This document shows, piece by piece, positions 5,079 to 13,700 of a DNA stretch of 18,163 bases. The number at the start of each line of letters is the position of its first letter. The stretch's first letter is position 1. A model generated the notes under the pieces. That model saw only the letters and a list, made by a program, of their open reading frames with translations. It had not been told where the DNA came from and did no database searches. Made by a program: the position numbers and the translations under genes. Source of the stretch: an uncultured Eubacteriales bacterium (GTDB lineage: Bacteria; Bacillota; Clostridia; Christensenellales; UBA1242); contig CADBPU010000054.1 in the NCBI GenBank assembly GCA_902796635.1, positions 1 to 18,163 on the forward strand, read 5' to 3'.

Positions 5079-6752
5079 TTAATCGACATATAGTCCTGCT
5101 GTGATTTTGTCCCCACCATTCATTTGAAGAAGAAGTGTGTTTGATGCATTGCCACCATTTATTTCATCAGTTCTTACAAACCAACCATCTTGTTTTTCAA
5201 CACCATTCCAATTGTTATATTCAACAGGAAGCATTTTGACATCAACTGCACCAGCTTTTGCCTTTGTTGTGAGATTGAATGCATTTCCGTCTTTGACACT
5301 TACATCTATATTTCTTTGAGCAATAATTGTGTTTTCACCAGAAACATTTACAAATGTTGCAGCGACTTTTCCACGCATTGCTGTAAGATTTACGCTTCCA
5401 TAAATATTTGAGACACTTATGTTATGATTGTCGCAATGAACCGTTAAATCTCCATGTGATTCGCAAACTGTAGCACCACCATTTGTTGAATTTATTTCGG
5501 CACCATTTTGTATTCTGTTAATATAAACATCACCCTTTTTTGCAGTTATGCTGAGTGTATGATAAGCATTGTTTATAAACAAACTGCCATCTCCAATATT
5601 TAATGAACAATATTTTACATCATTTGTTGCACCAAATATAGTCAAAGCTACACCATATGCTGGCTCTAATTCAGTAATGTCAACACCAACTGAGCCAAAT
5701 ATACGAATATTGTTTGAACCTTCGTCGCAATATAATCCCTTTAATACAAAACCAGCCCAAAACTCAATATCTCGTGCATTGATATAAGTATCTCCACCAA
5801 CAACACCAGAAACTTTTACGTTTCCACCTTTTTCTATATCATGAATAATGACATCACCAAAAACACCTTTGGCTTTATTGTTATTCATAATTTCATCTGT
5901 CATATCTGTGTAACTATCTTTTCTGTTTCTCCAACTGCCAGGCATTGAGCCAATTTCAACAAGTGGATTTTGCCCCGTGATATCAACATTGCCACCAATA
6001 TTTGAATTTACGAGGATTGAACCAGCCAAACTATTGACTTTCAAATTTCCATTGATTTGTGCATCGACAGTTATTCTGCCATAATTTGTGTTTAATATCA
6101 AATTGTTTTCCACAACAACATTTTTATCCAATTTTACCGATGCATTAAACAATTTTTTACTTGAAGTTACTTCCAAATTATTGATTTTGAATTGATTGTT
6201 GTTTCCAACATTTATATTGTTTGATGCAGTTGAAATTTTAAGGTTTTGTAAACGGAATGAAGTGTTGTCAGATTTTTTTTGTGGTAAGTAAATTCTAACT
6301 CTGCTATTGTTTTTGAATAAGAAACCTGTTGGCTCTAATGTCCTAATTTTTAAGACACCATTGCTATCAATAACTATGCTATCTTTGTTTATAACTGTGT
6401 ATTGTTTGTTGCCATCTTCATCAACTGTTTCTTCACAATATGAAACTTCTTTTAAATCGTCTTTTACAATACCTTGCATATTTGTAACAATTTCTACAAC
6501 TCCACCTGTTGTGCTTGCATCATCAAAATATTCTATTGTTATGTCAAGATTTTTTGTTTCAATATCAATGGTTTGCAAATTATCTGGGCTAAAAGTGAAT
6601 TGAAGTTGGCTTTCTGTTTGACTTAATGAGAGCCATGTGTAGCCAAACAAACTGACATGACCAAACATCATGATAGCAAAACCTGCCAAAACAACCATTA
6701 ATACTATACCTATTAAGATTAATATTGTATTAAATATCTTTTTCAACAACAT
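5079..6752 (-). CDS. Membrane-anchored DUF4097-like beta-repeat (putative adhesin) protein
   Basis: About 557 residues. A single hydrophobic segment near residues 4-30 (ILILIGIVLMVVLAGFAIMM) would anchor it with the rest outside the cell. The remainder is made of short beta-strand repeats such as NGNLKVNSLAGSILVNSNI, GGNVDITG, GDVYINRIQNGAEINSTNGG and GSVNLTAMRGKVAA, the low-complexity G-x-hydrophobic pattern of the DUF4097/putative adhesin family, which folds as a beta-solenoid. Enzymatic motifs are absent. Start: ATG at 6750-6752 (MLLKKIF), because AGAGAGG lies seven bases before it; the GTG six bases earlier is too close to that site. Its promoter overlaps a 22-bp palindrome, suggesting regulation. 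It lies downstream of alaS with a 97-nt gap and no visible terminator, so readthrough is possible. The ligand and role are unknown. Confidence 0.8.
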   Translation of the reverse strand: MLLKKIFNTILILIGIVLMVVLAGFAIMMFGHVSLFGYTWLSLSQTESQLQFTFSPDNLQTIDIETKNLDITIEYFDDASTTGGVVEIVTNMQGIVKDDLKEVSYCEETVDEDGNKQYTVINKDSIVIDSNGVLKIRTLEPTGFLFKNNSRVRIYLPQKKSDNTSFRLQNLKISTASNNINVGNNNQFKINNLEVTSSKKLFNASVKLDKNVVVENNLILNTNYGRITVDAQINGNLKVNSLAGSILVNSNIGGNVDITGQNPLVEIGSMPGSWRNRKDSYTDMTDEIMNNNKAKGVFGDVIIHDIEKGGNVKVSGVVGGDTYINARDIEFWAGFVLKGLYCDEGSNNIRIFGSVGVDITELEPAYGVALTIFGATNDVKYCSLNIGDGSLFINNAYHTLSITAKKGDVYINRIQNGAEINSTNGGATVCESHGDLTVHCDNHNISVSNIYGSVNLTAMRGKVAATFVNVSGENTIIAQRNIDVSVKDGNAFNLTTKAKAGAVDVKMLPVEYNNWNGVEKQDGWFVRTDEINGGNASNTLLLQMNGGDKITAGLYVD

Positions 6753-6771
6753 AATCACACCTCTCTTATTT

Positions 6772-6793
6772 TTATTATATCATGATATAATAA
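6772..6793. promoter_or_regulatory. Perfect 22-bp palindrome over the DUF4097-like gene promoter (operator candidate)
   Basis: TTATTATATCATGATATAAT plus AA is its own reverse complement across 22 bases, centred between 6782 and 6783. It covers the predicted -10 box (6782-6787) and ends about 20 nt before the start codon. A palindrome of this length on a promoter is the usual shape of a site for a dimeric repressor. AT-rich sequence makes chance palindromes commoner than usual, so this is a candidate only. Confidence 0.45.
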
Positions 6794-6809
6794 CAAAATC
6801 AATAGTCAA
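6782..6809 (-). promoter_or_regulatory. Promoter of the DUF4097-like gene
   Basis: Minus-strand TTGACT (6804-6809), a 16-nt spacer and TATCAT (6782-6787), each matching consensus at five of six positions. The leader is about 25 nt and contains the AGAGAGG ribosome binding site. Confidence 0.55.
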
Positions 6810-6849
6810 TTTTTATTTATAAATATTATATATATACTACAAGTTATAA

Positions 6850-8637
6850 TTATTCTAAAATACCTTTAATTCTTCTTATGCCGGCACTGCTACTTTCTTC
6901 TTTCACAAGTTTGAAATGTCCCAATTCTCCTGTATGTTTTACGTGTGGACCACCACAGATTTGCTTGTCGTAATCGCCAATACTATAAACCGTTACTTGT
7001 TCGCCATACTTTGTGTCAAAAATACCAATAGCACCACTTTTGTGAGCCTCATCTGGCGTCATGGTTTCACAACTTACAGGCAAATCTTCTGCAATTTTTT
7101 GATTTACAATATCTTCTAATTGCTTTTTCTCTTCTTCTGTCATTTTGTGGTCTAAATTGAAGTCAAAACGCATTCTCTCTGCTGTGATATTGCTACCACG
7201 TTGCTCAACTTGATTGCCGAACATTCTTTTAAGTGTTTGCAAAACCAAGTGTGTGCAAGTGTGATATTTGGTTTCCATTTCTCCCTGACTTCCAAGTCCA
7301 CCCTTAAACACAGCAGTCAAACTTGCACGCGAAAGTTCTTGATGTGCTTTTACTTCATTTTTATATCCTTCCAAATCAACAGCTATGCCTTTTTGTTTTG
7401 CAAGTTCTGTCGTAAGTTCTATTGGAAATCCAAAAGTGTCATGTAAGCGGAAAGCAACATCACCAGTCAAAATATTGTTTTGAACATTTGTTATTGCCTT
7501 GTTAAATTCTTTAAGCCCCGCATTAAGTGTATTGCTAAATTTTCTTACTTCTTTGTTTAATTCTTCAATAATAACTTGGTGATTTTTTTCAAGTATTGGA
7601 CATTCATCTTTATAATAATTTACAAAATAATCAACAAGTTTTGAAACTTGCATCAAATCTGTGCCAATATTTTTTGAATATGTTACTGCTCGTCTAATCA
7701 ATCTTCTCAAAACATAACCTTGACCAACATTTGATGGGCTAACTCTATGTTCATCACCCAAAACAAAAGTGCTTGCACGCAAATGGTCAACAACAATTCT
7801 ATATGACCTTGTTGCTTCTTCACTATCTTGATATTTCGCAGAACTAATTGATTCCAAAACAGCAATAGCGCCCTTCATAACATCAATTTCGTATGCAGAC
7901 TTATAACCATTGAGTGCTGCAACATTTCTTTCAAGTCCCATTCCAGTATCAACGTTTTTTTGTTCTAGAAGTTTTGGTTTGTCGCCAGCTTTTTCTACAA
8001 CATATTGCATAAATACATTGTTTCCTATCTCAACATAATGACCACAATCGCAAGAAGGATTACAATTTGGACCACATGCTGGGACATCGGTTACATAAAA
8101 CATTTCGGTATCTGGACCACATGGGCCACTATCACCTGCACTCCACCAATTATTTTCTTTGCCAAAATAGAAAATTTGATTTTTTGGCATCCCACATTTT
8201 TGCCAAATTTCTGCACTTTCTTCATCTCTTGGTGCATCATTATCACCAGCAAAAACACTAACAGCAAGCCTTTCAACAGGCAAGCCCAAATATTTTTGAC
8301 TTGTCAAAAATTCAAAACTACTTTTGATTGCTTCTTCCTTAAAATAATCTCCCAAACTCCAACGGCCAAGCATCTCAAAAAAAGTAAAGTGATTTGCATC
8401 ACCAACAGAATCTATATCGTTTGTGCGCAAACATCTTTGCACATTGAAAAGACGTTTGCCTTGTGGATGTGGCTTACCTAAAAGATATGGCACAAGTGGT
8501 TGCATACCTGCTGTTGTAAACATAACGGAGCCATCTTGTTCTGGCACCAAACTACTACCTTGAATTTGTGTGTGGTTGTGAGATTCAAAAAAATCTATCC
8601 ACATTTTTTTAAGTTCTTTTACATTTAAGTGTTTCAT
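6850..8637 (-). CDS. alaS: Alanyl-tRNA synthetase, short form without C-Ala domain
   Basis: Charges tRNA(Ala) with alanine, class II. The 595 residues contain the aminoacylation core with FTTAGMQPLVPYL, RTNDIDSVGDANHFTFFEML (motif 2 area, 71-90), GRWSLGDYFKEEA and the motif 3 DTGMGLER at 230-237, then VSPSNVGQGYVLRRLIRRA (299-317). The editing domain keeps its zinc ligands: HTCTH (His459, His463) and CGGPH (Cys561, His565). The protein stops at GIRRIKGILE, exactly where ordinary AlaRS (about 870 residues) continues into a linker and the C-Ala/DHHA1 domain. A Cys/His cluster (Cys188, 192, 196, 198, His200) sits in the catalytic core. The 97 nt after the stop hold no remnant of the missing domain, so this is a natural short form. 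AAGGAAAAGG precedes the ATG, and a promoter lies at 8676-8704. Confidence 0.95.
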   Translation of the reverse strand: MKHLNVKELKKMWIDFFESHNHTQIQGSSLVPEQDGSVMFTTAGMQPLVPYLLGKPHPQGKRLFNVQRCLRTNDIDSVGDANHFTFFEMLGRWSLGDYFKEEAIKSSFEFLTSQKYLGLPVERLAVSVFAGDNDAPRDEESAEIWQKCGMPKNQIFYFGKENNWWSAGDSGPCGPDTEMFYVTDVPACGPNCNPSCDCGHYVEIGNNVFMQYVVEKAGDKPKLLEQKNVDTGMGLERNVAALNGYKSAYEIDVMKGAIAVLESISSAKYQDSEEATRSYRIVVDHLRASTFVLGDEHRVSPSNVGQGYVLRRLIRRAVTYSKNIGTDLMQVSKLVDYFVNYYKDECPILEKNHQVIIEELNKEVRKFSNTLNAGLKEFNKAITNVQNNILTGDVAFRLHDTFGFPIELTTELAKQKGIAVDLEGYKNEVKAHQELSRASLTAVFKGGLGSQGEMETKYHTCTHLVLQTLKRMFGNQVEQRGSNITAERMRFDFNLDHKMTEEEKKQLEDIVNQKIAEDLPVSCETMTPDEAHKSGAIGIFDTKYGEQVTVYSIGDYDKQICGGPHVKHTGELGHFKLVKEESSSAGIRRIKGILE

Positions 8638-8675
8638 TTTTTTTAACCTTTTCCTTATTTCTTGTAATACTTTAT

Positions 8676-8704
8676 ATTTTAATATTTTTATATCTATTTG
8701 TCAA
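8676..8704 (-). promoter_or_regulatory. Promoter of alaS
   Basis: Minus-strand TTGACA (8699-8704), 17-nt spacer, TAAAAT (8676-8681). The leader is about 30 nt and includes the AAGGAAAAGG ribosome binding site; it is too short for a T-box riboswitch, which often controls synthetase genes in Firmicutes. Confidence 0.75.
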
Positions 8705-8808
8705 CAAATGACTATTGTAATATATAATATTAATTAACTAATATATATAATTAATAATCAAAATAATAAATTATAGTCGCATAAAATTTACAATATTTTT
8801 TCAAAATA

Positions 8809-8833
8809 AAAAACTGCATTGTTTGCAGTTTTT
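8809..8833 (-). terminator. Intrinsic terminator of the surface-protein operon
   Basis: AAAAACTGCA (8809-8818) pairs perfectly with TGCAGTTTTT (8824-8833) around a five-base loop, three nucleotides past the last stop codon of the operon; the minus strand continues into a T-rich tract. It is the only terminator seen between 8837 and the operon promoter at 17470-17498. Confidence 0.85.
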
Positions 8834-8836
8834 GTT

Positions 8837-9526
8837 TTATTCAAATGAAGTGATTGCATTGTTTTGAGCATCGTACCAACCCTTTTGAGTTGATGTATTT
8901 AACATACTAACACCCTGAGATTGCAATGCTTGAATATAAATTGTAATTCTATATTGGTGATCACTATAACTAACTAATTCCTGACCTGTTGATTCATTTA
9001 CTATCAATTTGATTGGCAAAGTAACTTCTGTGTTATTTGTAAGAATTCCTGAATTGGTATAGTTATAATAATAAATACCATTGCCATCAGTAAAACATTT
9101 TGAAACAGCAGGATTACTATTATCTTCTTGACTCATAACAACAATAGTGTTTTCTGTGTATTCTCCATTGATTAAAATTTCAAATTTGGCTTTTATTCTA
9201 ATATAACAAGAATTGATACCAATATTTTTTACTTTCAAATCATAGAATATAGATTCACCTGGCATAAGAGACCCTGCTGGCATTGCTATTGGTGAAAGAA
9301 TTTCTGTATTTGTACCGTACTCATAAACCTTGCATTGAATTTTGACATTTCCTGTTGTTATAATAGAAGGATTTGTGTTTTTTGTATCCGAAAAATATGC
9401 ATTGGTTATTGTTATAATATTAAATGTCAATAATAATGCAATCAACACGCAAAGAATAGCAAATACAATTCTATTTATTATTTCTTTTTTACGTATTGTT
9501 GATAAACTGATATCTGTATTTTCCAT
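8837..9526 (-). CDS. TasA/camelysin-like surface protein with SipW-cognate N-terminus
   Basis: 229 residues. A basic start and one hydrophobic segment (about 19-41) lead to ITNA-YFSDTKN, the hallmark of SipW-dependent precursors, with likely cleavage after Ala43. Following it, SIITTGNVKIQ and then SLMPGESIFYDLKVKNIGINSCYIRIKA match the pattern of TasA and camelysin, the fibre-forming proteins of Bacillus biofilms (TasA has LKPGD...F.FENNGS...). Near the end, ITIYIQALQSQG is the strand motif shared by such proteins. No sortase motif is present, so retention would depend on self-assembly or on a partner. Start: ATG with AAAGGAGGTT five bases upstream, the strongest ribosome binding site in the operon, suggesting high expression. 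Last gene of the operon, 28 nt after its paralogue. Polymerisation is an inference from the family. Confidence 0.85.
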   Translation of the reverse strand: MENTDISLSTIRKKEIINRIVFAILCVLIALLLTFNIITITNAYFSDTKNTNPSIITTGNVKIQCKVYEYGTNTEILSPIAMPAGSLMPGESIFYDLKVKNIGINSCYIRIKAKFEILINGEYTENTIVVMSQEDNSNPAVSKCFTDGNGIYYYNYTNSGILTNNTEVTLPIKLIVNESTGQELVSYSDHQYRITIYIQALQSQGVSMLNTSTQKGWYDAQNNAITSFE

Positions 9527-9554
9527 TACAACCTCCTTTTTCTTATTGTAAATT

Positions 9555-10178
9555 TTAACTTATCCAATTTGATGGATATGTGCCAAATTTTGTTAAACCC
9601 AAAGCATTTGCTTGAACTGCTTCTACATAAACTTGTATTTTTAAGCTTGCTGGCATATCATCATTGAGTGTTATGCTTTGTAATAATTGAATTATTGCAT
9701 CAGGAGCAACTTGTGTTGTTGAACCTGATTTATAGTATAACCACCCTGCTTGAATGTTTGTATTATCGTTGCTACTAGAACAATTTGTGTTGTTTGAAGC
9801 AATCCAATTATCTGCAAGATTAAATGTTATTACATCAAAAACAGAATCTTGACTTGCATCCAAATTACTCCAATTGCAAGTAATTCTCGCTCTAATATAA
9901 ACATTAATGTCAGAATCCGAAGTTATACTTATTGTTGGCTGTGTTGCGATTGGTGTTGCTTGCAGTTGACTTGCAAAAGTATAAATACCATTGCTTCCAG
10001 TCAAGCTCGCACTTGGAGTTACACTAACTGCAACAACAGGCACATCTCCCGTCAAGTTGACTTCTACACTATCACTAAACCATGCATAAGTATATCCCAA
10101 AAATGCCACAATCAGCAAGACTGCGGATACAATCATAAATACAAAACTATCAAAAATATGTTTTGTCTTTGTATACAT
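9555..10178 (-). CDS. Second SipW-cognate surface protein, divergent TasA-like paralogue
   Basis: 207 residues. One hydrophobic segment (about 11-31) runs into GYTYA-WFSDSVEVNLTGDV, again the SipW-type precursor end, with likely cleavage after Ala32. The mature part is Ser/Thr/Asn-rich beta-type sequence (VAVSVTPSASLTG, ISITSDSDINVYIRARITCNW, QAGWLYYKSGSTTQ) ending in ASLKIQVYVEAVQANALG, parallel to the QALQSQG motif of the next gene. It has little other identity to that neighbour, so the two look like different subunits rather than a recent duplication. The AAGGAG ribosome binding site overlaps the TAA stop of the upstream peptidase gene, 12 nt away, so translation is probably coupled. Substrate of the adjacent peptidase by inference; fibre formation is not shown. 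Confidence 0.8.
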   Translation of the reverse strand: MYTKTKHIFDSFVFMIVSAVLLIVAFLGYTYAWFSDSVEVNLTGDVPVVAVSVTPSASLTGSNGIYTFASQLQATPIATQPTISITSDSDINVYIRARITCNWSNLDASQDSVFDVITFNLADNWIASNNTNCSSSNDNTNIQAGWLYYKSGSTTQVAPDAIIQLLQSITLNDDMPASLKIQVYVEAVQANALGLTKFGTYPSNWIS

Positions 10179-10190
10179 TTCAAAATCTCC

Positions 10191-10709
10191 TTACGCAAAT
10201 TTTGGTTCTATACTAAACATTTCCTTTATAATAAATGATAGCACAATCATTCCTAAAAGTCCAAATAAAATAGGCATATTTCCTTTTAATGTATAAATCG
10301 TTTTGCCAACTAAGTAATTTGAATAAATTACTTTTCCTACAACATTTTTGTATTGCATGAATTGAGAATCGGTTTGATGTTCATATTCTTGTGTAGTGCT
10401 ATTGTATTGCAAGCCCTTGCATTCAATTTGGTCATTTTCATAATCTATCGCAACAATTTGGTGAGTCACATAACTCTTTCCTGTGTTTGAAAAAGTTATA
10501 AAATCTCCAACTTTTAAGTCTTCAAATTTGCACTTGTATGTGACAATTAAACTTTGATATTTTAAGTATGGTTCTGAACTCCAACCATTTACTAATATCG
10601 CTTTATAACCAAACAAATAACCCAAACCTATTGTAATCACAAAAGCAATGAGAAGCGCTGGTATAAGCGCATGCAACATGACTGATAAAGTACTTGTTTT
10701 TTTGCGCAT
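10191..10709 (-). CDS. sipW: SipW-type (ER-type) signal peptidase I
   Basis: 172 residues with a membrane segment at about 14-34 and a second near 145-165. The catalytic serine block reads NGWSSEPYLKYQSLIV: aligned with the usual SGSMEP, Ser44 is the nucleophile, with Ser45 where Met normally sits. The general base is the His83 of SYVTHQIVAI, preceded by the VGDFITF strand; a serine-histidine pair rather than serine-lysine marks the ER/SipW subtype, which removes the signal peptides of TasA-family proteins. It lies between a giant lipoprotein and two SipW-cognate proteins, so those two are its probable substrates. Four nucleotides separate it from the upstream stop, and its AAGGGGG ribosome binding site lies inside the last codons of the lipoprotein gene, so translation is likely coupled. 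Gene symbol used by similarity of subtype and context. Confidence 0.85.
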   Translation of the reverse strand: MRKKTSTLSVMLHALIPALLIAFVITIGLGYLFGYKAILVNGWSSEPYLKYQSLIVTYKCKFEDLKVGDFITFSNTGKSYVTHQIVAIDYENDQIECKGLQYNSTTQEYEHQTDSQFMQYKNVVGKVIYSNYLVGKTIYTLKGNMPILFGLLGMIVLSFIIKEMFSIEPKFA

Positions 10710-10713
10710 ATAC

Positions 10714-13700
10714 CTATACCCCCTTATATTTTGAATTTTTAAGTTTAGGAATTGTGTTTGTCATATTGAAATATAAATTGTAATTTTCAAATTCCTGAAT
10801 TCCAGATTTTAATGATGAAATAGTTGTTTCTTCTACACCATTAACAGTTCCTGTTCCAACAATTTTTTGAGTGCCAAGTTTTACACACAAAATACTGCTA
10901 CCAATATTCTTATTTTCACTATAACCAACAACTACGCCCACCTTGATTGTATCCATATATTCGCCTGTGGCATAAATTAAATTTTCATCATTTTCATATC
11001 CTATTACATAAGAATTGTAAATTTTACCAGATTTGAGATAACCAACAAATCCACCCGCATATGCTGTTTGAGAAGAATGTGTTGATGCTGAAACTTTGCC
11101 ATAAACATAGCAATAATTTATAGTTCCTTTATACATATAGGCAACCAATCCACCTGCAAAATTAGCAGTTGTTCCCCTATTTTGAGAAAGGATAAATGTG
11201 CTTTCTGTATCAACATCTGTTTCAAAATAGCACTCTGTTATATTTCCATAGTTTTCTGCCGCAATACCTGCTGCAAATTGACCCGTTGCATTACCAATAA
11301 AGCCAGATTTTGAAATTGTAGCAACAATACTTTCATTGCCATTTATACAGCAAATACCGCCGGCATAAACATCATTTAAGTTATTTTTTGGTGCAATAGA
11401 TGCAGTACTTAAACATGAATCTATTTCGCCATAGTTATAAACTGCTATTCCAGCATTATATATTGCTACTGTGTCATAATTATATTCAGTTGCAATTGTT
11501 CCATTTGTGATAACATTATGAATTATTCCATAGTTTTTAATTGCAATCATACCCAGTTGAATTGTATTTTCTGTTTCAGTAATTGCATAAATATCGGCGT
11601 TAAATGTAAAGTTTTCAACAACAGCACCAGTTTTGATATATCCAAATAATCCATTGAATGTGCTATTCTTTGAACTAACAACTAAATTCTCATTATTCAA
11701 TCCAGACAGAACATGATTATTTCCATTAAATTTTCCAGCAAACATGTTGTCTTTATTTATTCCCAAGTTTGGAATTTCTTCAAAACATATGTCTGCACTC
11801 AAACTATAATTTGCACTCAAATTATATCTTATTGCATTGAATTCAAATTCTGTGGCGATTTCATAAGGATGTTCTTCACTGCCATTTGCAGAAACATCAA
11901 AGACATCATACGTAAGTTCGCTCAAAACATTTGAATTTTCACTATCATAGCCGTCCTTATTTTTGCATGCAACAACGATAAAGCTATAATTATCATCCAT
12001 GTACGCAACGTTTGCGTATGTTTTGCCTGAAACTATAAAGTAATTGTAATCATCATGGCCATTCTCATTGTCGGTTCTTGCTTGGCTAATATCATAACCA
12101 AATAATACCTTGTGCGAGTCTTGACTTGCGTTAACATAAACTTTGTAATAATCTGCATTTTCAACTTGATTCCAATAAATCTTTCCAAAGAATCTATTTG
12201 TTTCATCTGTTTCATATCTTACGACAGGTGCATCTGGTTTGTTGATAACCAATGGTTCACTATCATTTGATGTTATATAATAAGTTGAAGTTTCATTAAT
12301 TTCATCGCTATTGAGACTGTCTCCCACTGCAACTACTGAAATTTGATATTCATTAATCACATTATTTCCTGTTGTACCTTTAACAATTTCATGTAATGTT
12401 GAGAAAGCAATTGTTTTGTAAGACACACTATCAATAACGCTATTACCAAATACAGAAATGTTTTCTGGCATATATTTAATTGTCTTTGTAGTGCCATTTG
12501 CAAGTTTTGCCAGAATTTCAATTTGATAATTCAAAGCATTTTCAACACTCTCAAAATAGAATACTTCATTTTCTATCATAAGATTTGATGGTGTAACTAA
12601 TTTTTCAAAATTTAATGTTGCTGTTTGAGAACTTGAAATTGCAGTGTTTCCACCATAGTTTTGAATAAATAAACTATAACTACCTTCTACAAATCCTACA
12701 AGACGATATTTTACATATCCATTAACAATTTCAGAATTGTTTGAATCAATAAACTTTTCAGAGCCATTGATTACAAGTTTGTAATTTGATGCTGACTCAT
12801 TTTTCCAGACAATATATCCATTTTCTAGTTGAAGTTCTTTTATATCGCTTAATTTCTTAACATTTGATTTTGTTGCAAAACTTGAATTCAAGTATACACT
12901 GTTTCCAACTGCTTTGACTTGAACTGTGTATGTTCCAGCAGGAATTGTTGCAAAGTCATAAGAATCACCTATTTTTTCTGCGTCAAATGTGTATTCTCCA
13001 CCAGATACATTGATAAGATAGGTGGTTATTCCACTAACTCTATTCCAAACCAATTTTCCATTTTCAATCTTTAAGTTTGTTGGAGTCTCAAATTTTGTTG
13101 GTAGGGTTTGATTTTGATTTATATAACAATAGTCTGTAAGTTCTGAACTGATGTAAGTATTGTTATCTCCGGTTGCTCTAACTCTAATATAATATTGTAA
13201 ACCGCCCGGGAAATCTGCTTGACTTGCAAGTTCAAAAGTATCATATTTTGCATTTGAATATTCTTTATCTTTATTTTGGTTTGTAGAACGAATAAACATT
13301 GTATATTCACATTGATTTGAATTTGAACCAACGACTGAATGACTTGTATATTTTATTATTCCATTTTGCAATTTAAGATTTGCTACTACTGCCAGTTTTG
13401 AGTATGTCTTTATTGGTGATTCTGCAAGTTGGCTTGTTATGGTTTTTGAGCCATCTCCAACACTAACAATTTGGAATTTATATTGTCCTGCTGGATAATC
13501 ATCTCCTTGTAAATCAAATTCATTTACATCATTATCAAATTCGACATAAACAGTTTGAGAATTTGGTTTTGTGATGTAAAGTCCATACTTTTCAATATTC
13601 TGTACTTCGCTCCATTTCAACACACCTTTTTCAAGACTTAGTAAAGGATTATCCAAAACTTCGGTCTTTAATGAGTAAGCGTTTGCACTATCGGCATAGA

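Noticed and set aside
6753..6849. A frameshifted C-Ala domain after alaS
   Set aside because: The 97-nt gap is almost pure A/T with stops in all frames and no AlaRS-like residues; it holds only the promoter and palindrome of the next gene.
791..8481. Many plus-strand open frames of 60-160 codons inside minus-strand genes
   Set aside because: They lie opposite strongly supported genes, have no ribosome binding sites or promoters, and encode Phe/Ile/Cys/Thr-rich nonsense typical of antisense frames in AT-rich DNA.
8638..8700. T-box riboswitch in front of alaS
   Set aside because: The promoter leaves a leader of about 30 nt, far too short, and no T-box sequence or terminator/antiterminator pair is seen.
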